Assembly: GCA_037043015.1 (NCBI GenBank)
Contig: CM073327.1
Coordinates: 5,438,727 to 5,502,726 of the forward strand
Source: Bryum argenteum
Lineage: Eukaryota > Streptophyta > Bryopsida > Bryales > Bryaceae
Reading direction: 5' to 3'
Length of the DNA: 64,000 bases
Shown here: positions 1 to 12,200 of the stretch, piece after piece
Layout of the letters: each line of letters begins with the position of its first letter
Numbering within the stretch: the stretch's first letter is position 1
The notes under the pieces: model-generated
The model's input: the letters and a program-made list of their open reading frames with translations, nothing else
What the model was told of the DNA's origin: nothing
Databases searched by the model: none
Position numbers and translations under genes: made by a program

Positions 1-2
1 AC

Positions 3-173
3 CAAGCTTTGAGACTCATCATAAATGGAGATATTCAGGAGTGTGATTATACTTTCACTACCGAGATCTTTGAACGTTGTGGGCATCATTTTAATAGATG
101 CGAAGGTTGCATCTACTGCGAGGTCGAGCAAGAGATCAATCGTCCGGGTGTCAAGGCACAACTGAAGAGCTAG
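3..173 (+). CDS. 3' end of an unidentified Cys-rich protein gene (partial)
   Basis: The frame starting at base 3 stays open for 56 codons to a TAG at 171-173, ending in the residues AQLKS. The fragment is rich in Cys and His (CDY, ERCGHH, NRCEGCIYCEVE), a spacing that could bind a metal, but I do not recognise the family. The gene begins before the window, so neither its start nor its intron structure can be judged. Codon use looks like real coding sequence rather than chance: the reading frame is balanced in composition and stops just before clearly non-coding AT-rich DNA. It could be the last exon of a zinc-finger-type protein; that is only a guess. Confidence 0.5.
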   Translation, partial: QALRLIINGDIQECDYTFTTEIFERCGHHFNRCEGCIYCEVEQEINRPGVKAQLKS

Positions 174-1392
174 AATGAGCCTTGGCCATTTGTGGTACCA
201 TATTGGTTCACATTCGATTTCTTTGTTGTACTTAAGTTCCAATTGAGGTATCAATAGTCAAGCTTTTCGATCATGATTTGATGAATAGACAAGGATCACT
301 TCTTAGTAGCTTCTTCTTACAGCGGGTACCGAGATGAAAGCCTTGTGCACATTTGATCGTTATTTAGCTCCAATTCGTAGCTCCTTCCGGAGTTGAGAAT
401 CTTCTACTGTTTCATTAGTTTGTTGGTGATATACAGTTGTAGTTTGTGAATGTCTTCCTGTGTGTAGTGTAGCTATATTTGTCATTTAAGAAAGCTGGAG
501 ACGCTCACTTTGTGGTGGGACTCTGCTTCGGGTGGAATTGAGGCTTGCTAGTTGCATGCATATGTTACATGTTCTTTCTGGCCTTTTCGAATCTCATATA
601 CAACTCTGTGAAATCACTTGTTTAACAAGATGCAGTAAGGTCACTGTTTATCACAAATGTACATAGATGGAGTAAGGTCATTGATCATCACAACTGTACT
701 GAACATGTTGAGCTCACACTTCATTGGTCAAGTAACGATAGAAACAGGGTTGAGTATACGTATGTGATGTAGTAAAATAGATGCTTCTGTAATGTCCATA
801 TCCAAACTATGTTGATGTGAGTTCGATAGTGTTCGGAAAAGATAATCATAGCATTGGTAAAAGATTCATTTGTAAACAAATCTTCAATAACTCCAACTCT
901 CTTATTTGAGATTGGTATGAAGAGAAGAGTATACTGGTTTCAATCTAATCACAACAAGGTCTCAATCTGAAACTAGTACATGCAGTACTAAGGTGGAGAT
1001 CATACATATTTTTTGCAACTTCTTACTTGATATGAGTTTGTTTGAAGTGATTTTTTGCTCTATACTAAAGAATCACTACAATCACCACATAGTGCACAAA
1101 TGAGAATCAAAAGTTGAGAGGACACGCAAACAACAAATCAAGTTATCAACTAAACCGAAACACTTGATCAAAATCTTCCCAAACCTAATGAACCCTTCTA
1201 AATAAATTCCCCAGCATAAGAGAATACATAGCAAACTTTCAAACAACCAAAAGCTTGCAGAAGAAGTTTTATTGACAATGTTCAATGCTATCTCCCTTAG
1301 TTCTAGTCTGTGCCGCGTAGGATATCTACAATCGATAACAATCGATCACAGTAACTGAAACATTTACAGAGCAGCAGTACCAATATATGCGT
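174..1392. other. Intergenic DNA, no gene seen
   Basis: This stretch is probably the 3' untranslated region of the left-edge gene followed by spacer. It is AT-rich, and short open frames (for example 1082-1285 minus) show no domain or coding character. Its right end holds the 3' flank of the minus-strand gene that stops at 1393. Confidence 0.5.
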
Positions 1393-2343
1393 CTAATCGA
1401 TGTCATCCAGATCCGAATCTTGCTGATTTCGAGGTGGCGATCCAGGCGGCGATGGAGGAGGTCCTGCAGGAACATCATCATCATCCTCGTCTCCAACATC
1501 AACATGTGCAAAGATCTCATTATCCGACGGCGTGGAATCAAGCAGACTCGGCATGATCCAATCGTCCTCAGCATTGTCAAATAAATCTCTCGTATGAACA
1601 TCATTAGCCGGACCATTATCTTCATCATCGTCATTGTCCTCATCATCTTCATCTTCGTCCTTGTCCTCGTCCTCATCATCATCTGCTTCACTGTGACTGC
1701 AACTAGCTCCAGCCGAATCATGTTGCACCTGGTACGAGTTCTTAGACTCTAGATCGCCGAACTTATCATACGAGTACTTGGACCCCGAGAATGCAATCGG
1801 AAGCATCTGCTTCTGGTTCCCTGAGATAGTAAACAGAACAGTGTCGGTATTCCCATCGACGATCTTGATCTTACGCGCCAGGACCACTTTCTGCACAATG
1901 AAGAGCTCCCGTGGGATGGAGTTTTGGGGTGTGAACCGAACGATCATATCATCCCAGTGCTCTCGTGGATACTCCTCGACCCAGCACTCCGGAATAGAAA
2001 CCTCGACCGATGATGGTAACTTAGAAGTCGGTCCGAGTAAGAGCTTGGCAGCCGTTGCAGCTTGCTCCCCGGAGATTGTGATCGTCTGGTCGGTGATGCA
2101 CTTGGTTGTTGGCTGGGCCCGCCTCTTGTTCAACGATTCTTGTCCTCTCCTTGGCTTTTCGAGTTCGATCACGTTGCCGATACGGCGGTAGCCTCCGTTG
2201 GTATTTGCTATTACGCTGAGCACATTCAAGTTGGTCCTGATTGGTAATGCGAGAATCGCTCGATGTTTCTTCCATAGCTCTTGAACTGGTCCACCGCTGT
2301 TCCTGCTGCTATTCTGGTTTCCCATGCTTCTAAGCTTGCTCAC
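1393..2343 (-). CDS. Single-exon protein of unknown family with acidic tract and Pro-rich tail
   Basis: This is an uninterrupted frame of 316 codons. Translation may begin at 2343 (MSKLRS) or six codons later at 2325 (MGNQNSS); I cannot choose between them. The N-terminal 200 residues look globular and mixed (LWKKHRAILALPIRTNLNVL, then ECWVEEYPREHWDDMIVRF). A run of about 25 Asp/Glu residues follows near residues 219-245, and the tail is Pro/Gly-rich (PAGPPPSPPGSPP) and ends in acidic residues. Acidic tracts of this kind are common in nuclear and histone-binding proteins, but no named domain is recognisable, so no function is assigned. The acidic run is encoded by a purine-rich trinucleotide repeat that also creates long spurious antisense frames. 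The absence of introns and a duplicated upstream region are the only structural oddities. Confidence 0.55.
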   Translation of the reverse strand: MSKLRSMGNQNSSRNSGGPVQELWKKHRAILALPIRTNLNVLSVIANTNGGYRRIGNVIELEKPRRGQESLNKRRAQPTTKCITDQTITISGEQAATAAKLLLGPTSKLPSSVEVSIPECWVEEYPREHWDDMIVRFTPQNSIPRELFIVQKVVLARKIKIVDGNTDTVLFTISGNQKQMLPIAFSGSKYSYDKFGDLESKNSYQVQHDSAGASCSHSEADDDEDEDKDEDEDDEDNDDDEDNGPANDVHTRDLFDNAEDDWIMPSLLDSTPSDNEIFAHVDVGDEDDDDVPAGPPPSPPGSPPRNQQDSDLDDID

Positions 2344-2449
2344 TCACAGCCTGCATTCACCAATGCAAAACCAGAACCCTTCTTTGTAAACCCTTACGAA
2401 GAACTAACCAATAAACTCGAATCCTTGGCAGAGAAACGAATCTTAACGA

Positions 2450-3075
2450 AACAAGCTCATTCTAGAACGGTACCAGAAGGCAAATCGTTACATTTCATAC
2501 AAAAACGTAAGCCCAACTCAATCCCAAGGGACTCAGTCTCGAACGATACCACTAGATAGCTGGTCTCGATCACTGTATCGATGTGCTACTGTTCACGTGC
2601 AAAACCCAGAAAGTGAAGAGCGTACCGAGAAATTTCGCCGTCGTATGCAATCGTACGCCGCCGTTGGAGTATAGTTAAAAGACAGGGATCCAGAGCCGTA
2701 GTGACAAGATCGATTGTGAGCGCGTGACAATGAGAAAGTACCAGTTGGCCTACAAAACTAAAATCTCTAACAGAATGCGATTCCGAACAAAACGAGAATT
2801 TTAAGTACTCCCAGAACTCATTCTCGAATGACGGTACCAGAACGCAAATCTGAACATTCTAAACGATCGAAAGCTTGAGCTCCACTCTACCCATTCTTGA
2901 ACTGTTCTACAACCTTGTACAGAATAGTAACACAGAAGAACGTCACTGTATCGATGCGGTTCTGTCCCCGGAACAGCGTATCGAGGAATTCCGCAACAAT
3001 AGCTGGAGTACATGCAGAGACACAGAGCCAGAGCTGTAGAGACAAGAGGATGATTGAGCGCGTGCACTAAATCGA
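2450..3075. repeat. Diverged direct duplication upstream of the acidic-tract gene
   Basis: Two blocks, roughly 2450-2735 and 2812-3075, share the same order of words. Each has a CTCATTCTcGAAnGGTACCAGAA-type start, then a TCACTGTATCGATG block, then CAGAGCCgtAG and GACAAGA, then TTGAGCGCGTG. They are clearly related but diverged by substitutions and small indels. They sit just 5' of the minus-strand gene that starts at 2343, so they may duplicate its promoter and leader. Confidence 0.6.
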
Positions 3076-3426
3076 GCCTTTTATCGACCGAGCGCAGACG
3101 CTGCAGCAACATGTTGTCTGTATACGTACCTTAGTAAGTCTGTCTGTGCTGGAAGGATGGACCAGGTCTTTATCTTTATCTTTTGATGGCTCTTGAATAT
3201 TGTGCGTTTTATTACATGAAGGGATGATCAGTACTGTAGGTCTGTCGGTAACAGTTGTTCATTGTGTGGTGTTGACAGAGATGGAGCCACGTAGCTTTGG
3301 TTCCGGAGAGGTGGCCGTAAATATGGGCCGCAATCAGATGCTACAGTATACAGGTAATCAGGTAGCTTCCGACAGCCCTCACATCTGAGCCACAGTCCCG
3401 GAAGTTTTCTGAGGTCATCCGGTTAA

Positions 3427-4353
3427 CCCCTAAAAATCCAAGCGTTTCCTTGACCTCCAGCACCAAAAACTGCCATTTTTCACCTTCGTTGGGAAATGGG
3501 GAAATGGAGAAACTTTTTTTTCTGGTTTTAGACTTTGAACCGTAAAATCTTGTACCTTACTTGTATACAAAGGTCTCATCAAAATTTCAACCGTTGGATG
3601 TTTGTCATTTGTGAGATCATAACAATCAAAGTTTGTCCAACACTTTTTTTTGCCGCTGCATGAGAGGCATTGTCTAAATGGTGCCAAGGGCAACTTGATA
3701 ATTGTTACTCCAAATGTTTTTCCGTCATTTTTTTTCATGTAGGTAATCAAGTTGGGTACGCTCATGCAAAATTGTAGAGACCAATTCCACTTTTTGACCT
3801 TAATGTAAATTATTTTATGAAAGAAGGTCTAAAAACAACAATATAGTAAAACAAGCACCACATATGATATAAATTTAATTTTAGAAGTTTTTTGATGGTG
3901 AGTAGGTACATTTATGAGAATGTGAATTTTGAAAAAAAAAACTTGGAAAAAATCCAAAATCTCAAATTTTGGCAATTTTTGAAAGAGAAAATTGTAAAAT
4001 TACTAGAAATTGTGAAGATTTTTTTGAAAGTTTTGGAGGCTGCCCTTGTAAAATTGGTAAACTTTTTGACTTCGAACACTTTGGAATTTGAATAGTAATT
4101 TGGTAATGAACATATTTTCAAAAAAGAATACTTCAAAAAAAAATATTTTAAACTGCCCATTTTGGACTTGAAACCTATAATTTTTAGATGAAGATTATAA
4201 AAATAAAATTTGGCTATGCAAATTTTACCACATACACATTACAATATGGGAAGCATCTAGTAAAGATCTTAGGCAAAAATATCAATTTAACTCCTTAATA
4301 TGAGCTGCCCGAAATCTCAATAAACCAAATCGGTTTTCCTGGATTTTTAGTGG
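3427..4353. mobile_element. Non-autonomous TIR element with TTAA target duplication (copy A)
   Basis: The left end reads TTAA|CCCCTAAAAATCC at 3423-3439. The right end is its near-perfect inverse, GGATTTTTAGTGG|TTAA, at 4341-4357. A second copy lies at 45737-46934 with the same ends. TTAA at both junctions and CCC-starting termini are features of the piggyBac superfamily, so this is tentatively a piggyBac-like MITE. No transposase is encoded; the interior is AT-rich and its frames are broken. Copy A keeps an unfilled TTAA inside (near 4146) where copy B carries a nested insertion. Confidence 0.75.
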
Positions 4354-6681
4354 TTAAAGCCCCTTACTTCACACGATCATCTCGTATATCTGAATGATAC
4401 CCACGTTATACAGGGGTAGTACCCATGTGATACCCCTGTGATACTAGGGTTTTTTCACGAATTTCAATTGGCAAAAAGCCTGAACCGCCAGTACTCCCGG
4501 TTCATTGATCTGAGCTGTTTTTGTGGGTCTTTTCCAAGGCGTGGCAATTGAGTGGCTCAAGATAAGAGATTAAAAGTAACATTGTTGCACATCGCTGTAA
4601 TTATTGGAAACTTTAATACCTTTTATGTCACATTCCTTCAAATCCCTACACGTCACTTTCCTTCAATCCTTTTTAGGTCGGATTTCATAATCTCAAAATC
4701 AGGGTATAATTCTACGAATTAGGGCTAAGGTGGACATCTCTTTTGACCATGTCACACTCCAAAAGAATGTGATAAAGTGGTATCATACAAGGTGTGACAA
4801 TATGGGGATATGTACTCAACTCATTATCATTAGATGTAATGATATGGTCCTGACATAGGGTAACAAAAGCAATATCTGCCCAGTACCGCCCAAACAAATC
4901 AATGATACCGTAGCTTTATAGCAGATTCTGCACGATGATACGCAAAATGAAAGGAGAGATCTGCCTAAATTGTCAAAATACTATTTTAAGATGCCTAACC
5001 TAGTTCATCAAAAGTAGTCGTGAAGTACAATTTCATCAAAAGTGAAAATTTCTTCACGATGATACGTAATGCCATTGCTACCCACTTGTGGTTGGTGTTC
5101 TTGCATCCCTTTAACATGATTTTGATTTTGAGTATTACGATATGCATGACATTCTTGTATATCTTGCTCATTATTGTCAACAACATACATGCTTGTTGCC
5201 TTGAATTCTTGAATGCATATCTTGCTGATTATGCATACCATCACCATTTCCATCTTCTGCCAAGATCCTCTGATCCTTGTTATGATAATGTTTACCTTGT
5301 TCTTGTAACTTCGTATCATCATGGACAAATAGTGCGTAGCCACTATTATGATTTAGTTTTAGTTGATTTCCACTTGGATTTGCTGCAGGAGAGTTCCCAC
5401 AAGGTTAACCATTACTATTTCCAGTTTGGTAGTTCCCACATAGTTGACCATTGACAATGTCCATAAATACTACATTAGCACTTGAATTTGCCACATCAAG
5501 GCCCCTTTCATGGAAGCTAGAGTGACCATGAGAAGATCACCATGTGTTAGAACATTATCATTAGTATGCAAATTTGGTATAAAGAAGTTACCATATTGTT
5601 GATGATTGTAAGCACCTATATATAATTGGTGGTTTATTCTCTCAGCACTAATAAATTAGCATTGTTGATTCACAGGTGGATGAGTATTGTCGCCAGTAGC
5701 ACGTTGATGAGTGTCTATTCTGCTCAAAGGTACTTGGTGGACTTTATCGTTCATCCGATTTGAATCGTCATCTCCATCATGTCCCATGTTGTCCTTGTTG
5801 TTGTCCTCTGAGTCCCCGATAGCTCCCCTTCACCCTTAGGATCCACAAGTGCCGGAGAGGAAGAACCACGGGTCTTACGTGGGCGACTATTGTCATCCAC
5901 TCTCGCACTTTGTCTCTTACGGGAGGTCTCTTAGGGGAACCTCTCGTCTTCCTAGCAATCTTGTCTGTGGGTTTCAGAGTCAAAATGGGAGCAATAATGT
6001 CCTTATCAGAAACCACCTTAGAAAGTCGCGTCAAAAATATTGTCTTTGTTTATGTCGAGGTCGGAGTAGGTCAGGCATCTCTCTTGCTTTGAGCAGCACC
6101 TTTCGTGATTGAGATGAAGGTTGAGTTGGTGCCTCTTGTATAGATTACCACAATGCGGACATTTGAATAGTTACCTTCACCTCCTTGCCATGCTAATCAA
6201 AAACAATGGTCAACAAATGCCAGTTATGACCATACATTTTGATCATGAGATGTCTGCGGGGTCCACTACTCTTTCCAGTAGTGTGTTCCTTCCACCCAAT
6301 AATGTGCTCCATTATCTTAGTGTCCAGGTTGTAGTGCGCGTGAGTTGACTTCAATTCAATGCCATCTTCCTTGCATTTGACTTTGCACTCCCATATCTCT
6401 CCCTTCACAAGCATGTTTGCAGGCCTACAACATCCCAAGGTTTAATAACGCCGAGAGGTTGATGCACAATAACCTAAAAGATATACATAATATTCCTTAC
6501 TCATACACGATATACGATATATCCATCCCTTGCAAATAGAGTTACAAGGTGTAATATTGACTATCCTCCCAATCCCACGTTTCCTTCTATCATTCATGGC
6601 AACCAAATATTGAACAGACATGAAATTCAAGGAGCATGGCAATGGCGTATACGCGACATCTCCACCCAAACCCAAAATTAC

Positions 6682-6683
<2 letters not shown>

Positions 6684-6769
<86 letters not shown>
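6684..6769. repeat. (AT)n microsatellite
   Basis: An uninterrupted run of about 42 AT dinucleotides. It produces meaningless Ile-Tyr repeat frames on both strands. Confidence 0.97.
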
Positions 6770-6770
<1 letters not shown>

Positions 6771-7894
6771 TCCAAAGCATAGAACATGCTAAACCCTAAA
6801 CCTTGCATTCTATTGTTTTCCTCTCTTGTTGTTCATTCGATACACTTTTTTCAAATTGCTACAAACTCAAGGGCGACATGATTTCAAGAATAGCGATCGC
6901 GGGCTCACTAGAAAGCAGTATTGGAGAGAGAAAAAGTTGGAGAATTCTACAAGATTGATAAAGCGTAGGAGCAGCACCACGGAATTTCAAGCATATGAGC
7001 GTAGTGTGCAAATGAGGAGGACAAGGGCAAACATTGCAATTCCACCATACCAAACCTTACATTGGCAAAATGAGAGCGAAAATGATGAGGGTGTACCTTG
7101 CGCATTGCCTTCATCGTTGTTAGCCACCAATTCAAAGATTTGACGTGAAAGAATTCTAATATTTGAATCATTTCCTCGTTATCATACACATAACGATAAC
7201 GCATACTAAGATAGCCCTGGATTCATACACTCATTTCCTCATCATAATGTCTCGTGACAACCTTGAATACACAATTACTCACACATGACAAGTGCATTTG
7301 ATGTGGCAGCTCCATAAAGATGATATCATGGATAAATGAAAAAATTTAGCCAATACCATCGCATCGGCTAATCTCCAAGAAGAGCTTATCAAGTAATGAA
7401 ACCCACTTCTATATGGGTATGTGTGAGAAGGTGGAGTAGTATTGAGTACGAGTGGGAAAGTATCGGGTAGTGGGTACTCACGAGGCTTGGACTTATCAGC
7501 TACCCGATAAGGCTCATGGCTGAGGAGTTGCGGTGAGTTGTATCGGGTAATCAGCGTGGCGACACAAGAAAAAGACACGCGCAAGAAGGCAAAAAGAGTC
7601 TTCCTTTCTGTAGCACAACTCATAGGAAGACGACTAAAATAAGGCCTGACACCGCAGAGATTGAACTTAGTGAGGAGTGCTTCAGACCAGTCCACTCACA
7701 CTCCCATTGCTCCATTTAACTTGAACAAGATTCGTCTGTTTTGATAGACATTCTGCAACGACAAGTCCTTACCCATGACTATGGACACAGTCATCAAAAA
7801 GGTCAGATCAAATTATTTTTTAAAAAAACATGTAAAAAATCCAAACCTAGGTATGAAAAAAAATTATACCCTATTAAAAATAATTTCTTCTAAG

Positions 7895-8405
7895 TTCCCC
7901 CTTCCACAACTTCCCTTCTTGGTTTCCGTCATTTGTTCGCGATTCTCATTATCTGTTTGTACTTCCCATCATTCGATTATGGTTCTCATTATTTGTTCGT
8001 AGTTCTTATCCTCCTTTCGTAGTTCTTATCCTTTGTACCCCCTTCCTAATTTCCCTCCAATGTTTCCTTGATCTACCGTTCACTCCTTTGCTCACATTTT
8101 CATGTTCCATATTCCTTGTTCCTTTGACTCCTGGTTCCATCGTTTGTTTCTGGTTCCCGGTTACCCGTCCTCAAACTCCCTTTTTTGGTTTCCATCATTC
8201 GTTCTCGGTTCCATCATAAGTTCCCAGTTCCTATCATCCGTTAATGGTTCTCATTATTTGTTCCTAGTTTCCATCCTCCGTTACCAATTCCTATCCTTTG
8301 TTCAAAGTTCATGGTTCTTGTTCCATGTTCCCTCGATCTCCTATGCACTCCTTCATTTGCTCCCATTTTACATGTTCCACATTCCTTGTCCCTTCAAATC
8401 CTTGA
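7895..8405. repeat. Degenerate pyrimidine-rich tandem array
   Basis: Many variants of short words such as GGTTCTCATTATTTGTTC and CCTTTGTTC recur. On a larger scale the array is an imperfect two-fold repeat: a CATTTTCATGTTCCATATTCC block near 8095 recurs near 8365 as CATTTTACATGTTCCACATTCC. One strand is almost entirely C and T. No coding function is apparent. Confidence 0.75.
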
Positions 8406-9205
8406 AATATTATTGGGATCTAATAAACTCTTAATAATAATCAAATACCACTTACGCAAACTCTTCATATCATATTTACATGACCAAATGATGATGGCCA
8501 TGATCATAACCATGCATGTATGATGGATCGCCAAGGAGAGACAGACAAAAGCAGTTCTTTTATATTCTGCAACGAAAAGCAGCTCGTTTCCCTCATATCC
8601 CTACACCACTCTCTGTACTTTATGTTTTTTTGTGCTTTTTTCCAATCACATTATGTGACGGTACCGGGTGTTATTTTTGTCCCATTCGTTACTTCCTTTT
8701 TTGACCAGCCACTCAGGAAATTCTGCAACCGTCCAGATTCCTAGCCCCACACGGCAAGCACGGCTAATCAAACAAGAAAAAACCTCCCTGAAAGTAAAAC
8801 TAGCAACAATAACAATGGTAACAACTGCCCCACCTTGAAATTGGAAAGGAAGGGATTGCTCAAAGACAGCTTGAAGTTGCCATTCAATGCAAGTTAAACA
8901 TGATCATTCATTGAAATAATTTGAGATATCAAAATATGAAAGACGTTCTTTGCGTCTGAATACTCCTTGCTGAGTCGACGGACGGAATGAATACTTACGT
9001 GGTCAGTGCACCATCTTGGGATGAATCTGCTTGCAATGTAGCATGACCACATGTGATGTTGCTTGCAGCCAAAAAATGAAATAGAGGTCAGACATAGTCT
9101 TGAAACCCTGTCACATTTTCCTGTGCCTAGTTTTGTTCTTCTTCTTCTACGGAAAATCCGATATCAAAGTTGTACAACGCCATCCCAGTTCTAATCTACA
9201 TGAAG

Positions 9206-12200
9206 CTACTGTGGCATACCCCCTGGAACCGGCCTGTTTAACCCCGGCATACCTCCAGGTAGTCCTGGCCCTTGATCAGACGACAGCATGGGTCCCCTTC
9301 CCATCATGATTGGAGGGGGAGGAGGGAGATCTCCTAGGACTTGTTGGCGCCCGAGCATGTGAGGTGCACTCATCATCTGTCTTTGGAAATGATGATTCTG
9401 CTGCATGCTCATGGCTCCTGCATTCATCGAATTTGTCAGCCCTTGATACATCTGCTGTTGAACGAAAGCTGCGTGGTTGGGCATCTGGTGTTGGTTCATG
9501 GCTTGTTGGAAGCCATGGCCATAAATCTGTCCTTGGAATGGGGGAGGGGGTTGAGCTAGCACAAGCGCCTGATGCTGCTGCCTGGGCGGGGACGAAGGCG
9601 GGTTGCCACTCGAGGCTCCACTCAGACGCTGGGCTGCTATCCGCGCATGATCCGCAACATAATTTGTTCGGTCATGGTCTACTTTTTCGCATTCCTTCCC
9701 TATCGACGATTGTAACTCGTTTAAGAACTTCAATTTCAGCTCCAGCTTTTTTGACTGGTGCAATGAAACCAGCCAGAAACAGTTTAGACCAAGGACCATG
9801 CACCATCTCAAGAAATCTGATCAAAAACAACTTAATAGCGAAGACAATGAAGCTTGGTAACCAACCATAGCTGGTGGTTTCCAGTTTCGGACTAGCTTTC
9901 TGTGGACTATGCTTTGACCTGTACAATTAAGAATGGCAAGTATGTTGAAAGTGGCTAGAAGTGCAGAAATGTGTTACCTGTTTTTCGATGACATCCTCCA
10001 TTAATCGCTTCATCTCCCGCTCTTCCTGATCAGCCAAGAGCTTAGCTTTGACGGATGCAGCTGCTATGGCACTGGCTGCCGCCCGCTTCACGCGCCCAGC
10101 AACTTTAGCCTCCTCCATGACGTTCAAACATTTTGGAGCATCTGATTTCAAAGCGATTTCCTTACCTGCATCGTGCCGATTCAGTGTAAGAGGCCGTTCA
10201 ACATCATACCAACTTACTAAACAAACATCGCTTTTTTCAGAATTAAGTCAATCTCGTGAGAAGATGAGGTGTATCTCGAACCTAAATTGGATTCTTGCCG
10301 AGGCTCTGGTTCAGTAGGTGGTGCATCATCCTCCTTTTGAGCGGACTCTGTGACGTCAGACATGGGCTGTTTCCCCTCAGCGATAGCGTCGGACACGGGC
10401 TGTTTACCCCCATCTTTAGCGGCAACAGCAGCAGGACTTGGGCCGGCTTCACCAGTTGCAGCGGTTTCCTCTCCACTTTGCATTTCTTCATCAGCCTGAC
10501 CTGATCTGCATATTTTCAATGAGAACTTTAGGTCCCTTCGATGCAGAAGACATGTTAAACCCCCTCACGGCCAACCATTTCCGACCATCTCCAGTGTAGC
10601 CATATTCTGGTATGCCACATTTGTAATTATACAGGAACGTTCATCAGATATTTCTCAGAACTGAATTTTTAAGTCTTCCAATATATGTCTTCAGAGTTAT
10701 CATCGAAATCTAGCTTTGACTCTCAAAAATGAACGTGTAAAAACATCTAATGATTGCACTAAGTACCTGAAAAGTACTAACATTTCTTAGGTGTACGATA
10801 CGCCAACATAATTAATCAATCAAGTGTTGAAGTCTATTATACTTACTACACCTGTAAACTCAGCTAAAGAACGAGGCTGAAATACAGTCTGAATTCGTCT
10901 TTTTGTTCTTGTAATTATCATAAGAAACAGCGTGTGAAATTTCGTCGGTCAAATGGATTTAAGACCTAGTTAGAAGTTATTAATAGATGCAACAAGGACT
11001 GTTCTGGATGTGCAAATCAAGTTCAAGAGCAGCTGAAAGCTCCTGGTTGTTCAGATGGCTGCTTAGGAGTTTCAACTATATTAACATGCATGAATAGGTA
11101 ACAGGAACCTTTCTCTTGCATTGCATTTACTTCTATGACCAGACATGGTTCCTCAGTATTGAATAGCGGTCAAAGAGAGCAAGATAGACAAGATAAGGGA
11201 CAATAATAGAGAAGAGTAAAAACCTGTCCGGATGCTGCGAAGTACTTGGTTCAATATCAGGAACTGGATCTTCTAGTATCATGGCAGTCCCAGCCGCAAG
11301 ATGAACCCCAGGGTCCTTCGTGCTCAAAGCTTCTAAAGCAGCCAGAGCAGCCTCTCTACCCAGACTTGACCCAATCATAGTAGCAAGAAACGCCATCTAC
11401 ATCCCACCACAAACACTGGTTAAGAAAACAGTAGGTTCCCGAAGGAAGAGTCGATTCAGAACTGATCATTATCTGGTAGGGTTAAAAGACCTCCTCTTAC
11501 CAATGAAGCAAGGAATTATCAACCACAACACTGACGAGTCTCAAGCACATCATCCCCACCGACTTCATCAAGGAACTGAACATTCACAAGACGGGTATCT
11601 CATCGTGGAATATCAAGCCCTCAACATAAGAAGTGGACTCCTTGAAACCTTAAGGACCAAACACAACCAGTTCGTGTTTATATTTTGACAGGTATAAGTA
11701 GGTAGTAAGGAACTTCTTTAGGTTCTTTCTTAACAATGCATGCAATATTCATCACTGATACCGGTGATGTAGAATGTGGCCTGATCTTTTCGCACATTGA
11801 TATTCGGACCATGAACGCTAGATTCATTGTGCTCATTTAGAAATTCATTGAAACTGGAGATGTCATGAGAAGAACGTACCTGGGCCATGACAGGGTTGCC
11901 AGCTTCTGCAAAGGCTGCAAGGTTTGGTGGGTACACGAGCTCTTCTCTCCGAGGCTCCTCAGAATTGTCCGTACTAGGTACAACCGCAGCGTCATCTTCA
12001 GGTCCTTTCTCACCTATTTCCTTTTCTTCTTGTTCACCCTCGAGCGTACTGTCTGTTTGCGAGATAGGAGTTGTGGCGGGCACTGCATTACTGGTCGATG
12101 CAGACTTTTCGACGTCATCTGAAAAGGCATCCTCAACTGGGAGCTTTATAAAATGTAATATGCACTGCGATTTGGACTTGGTCGCTACATGCTCAGCTAT

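Larger units (their letters stand above)
4358..9205. other. Repeat-rich intergenic region without a supported gene
   Basis: No frame here shows convincing coding structure. Minus-strand frames at 5777-6034 (basic, with KTRGSPKRPPVRDK) and 6193-6438 (several Cys and His) might be worn transposon ORFs of an uncertain family. The stretch also contains an AT dinucleotide run and a degenerate pyrimidine-rich array, both listed separately. The last few hundred bases (about 8700-9205) are the 3' flank of the SWI3D gene. Confidence 0.5.

Noticed and set aside
1326-1721. Met/Arg-rich ORF overlapping the acidic-tract gene
   Set aside because: It is the shadow in another frame of the GAT/GAG-rich acidic tract.
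6193-6438. Possible BED-type zinc finger of a hAT transposase on the minus strand
   Set aside because: The Cys and His residues do not fall in a clear BED spacing and no transposase blocks follow.
6442-6808. Frames encoding Ile-Tyr repeats on both strands
   Set aside because: They are translations of the AT dinucleotide run and carry no coding signal.
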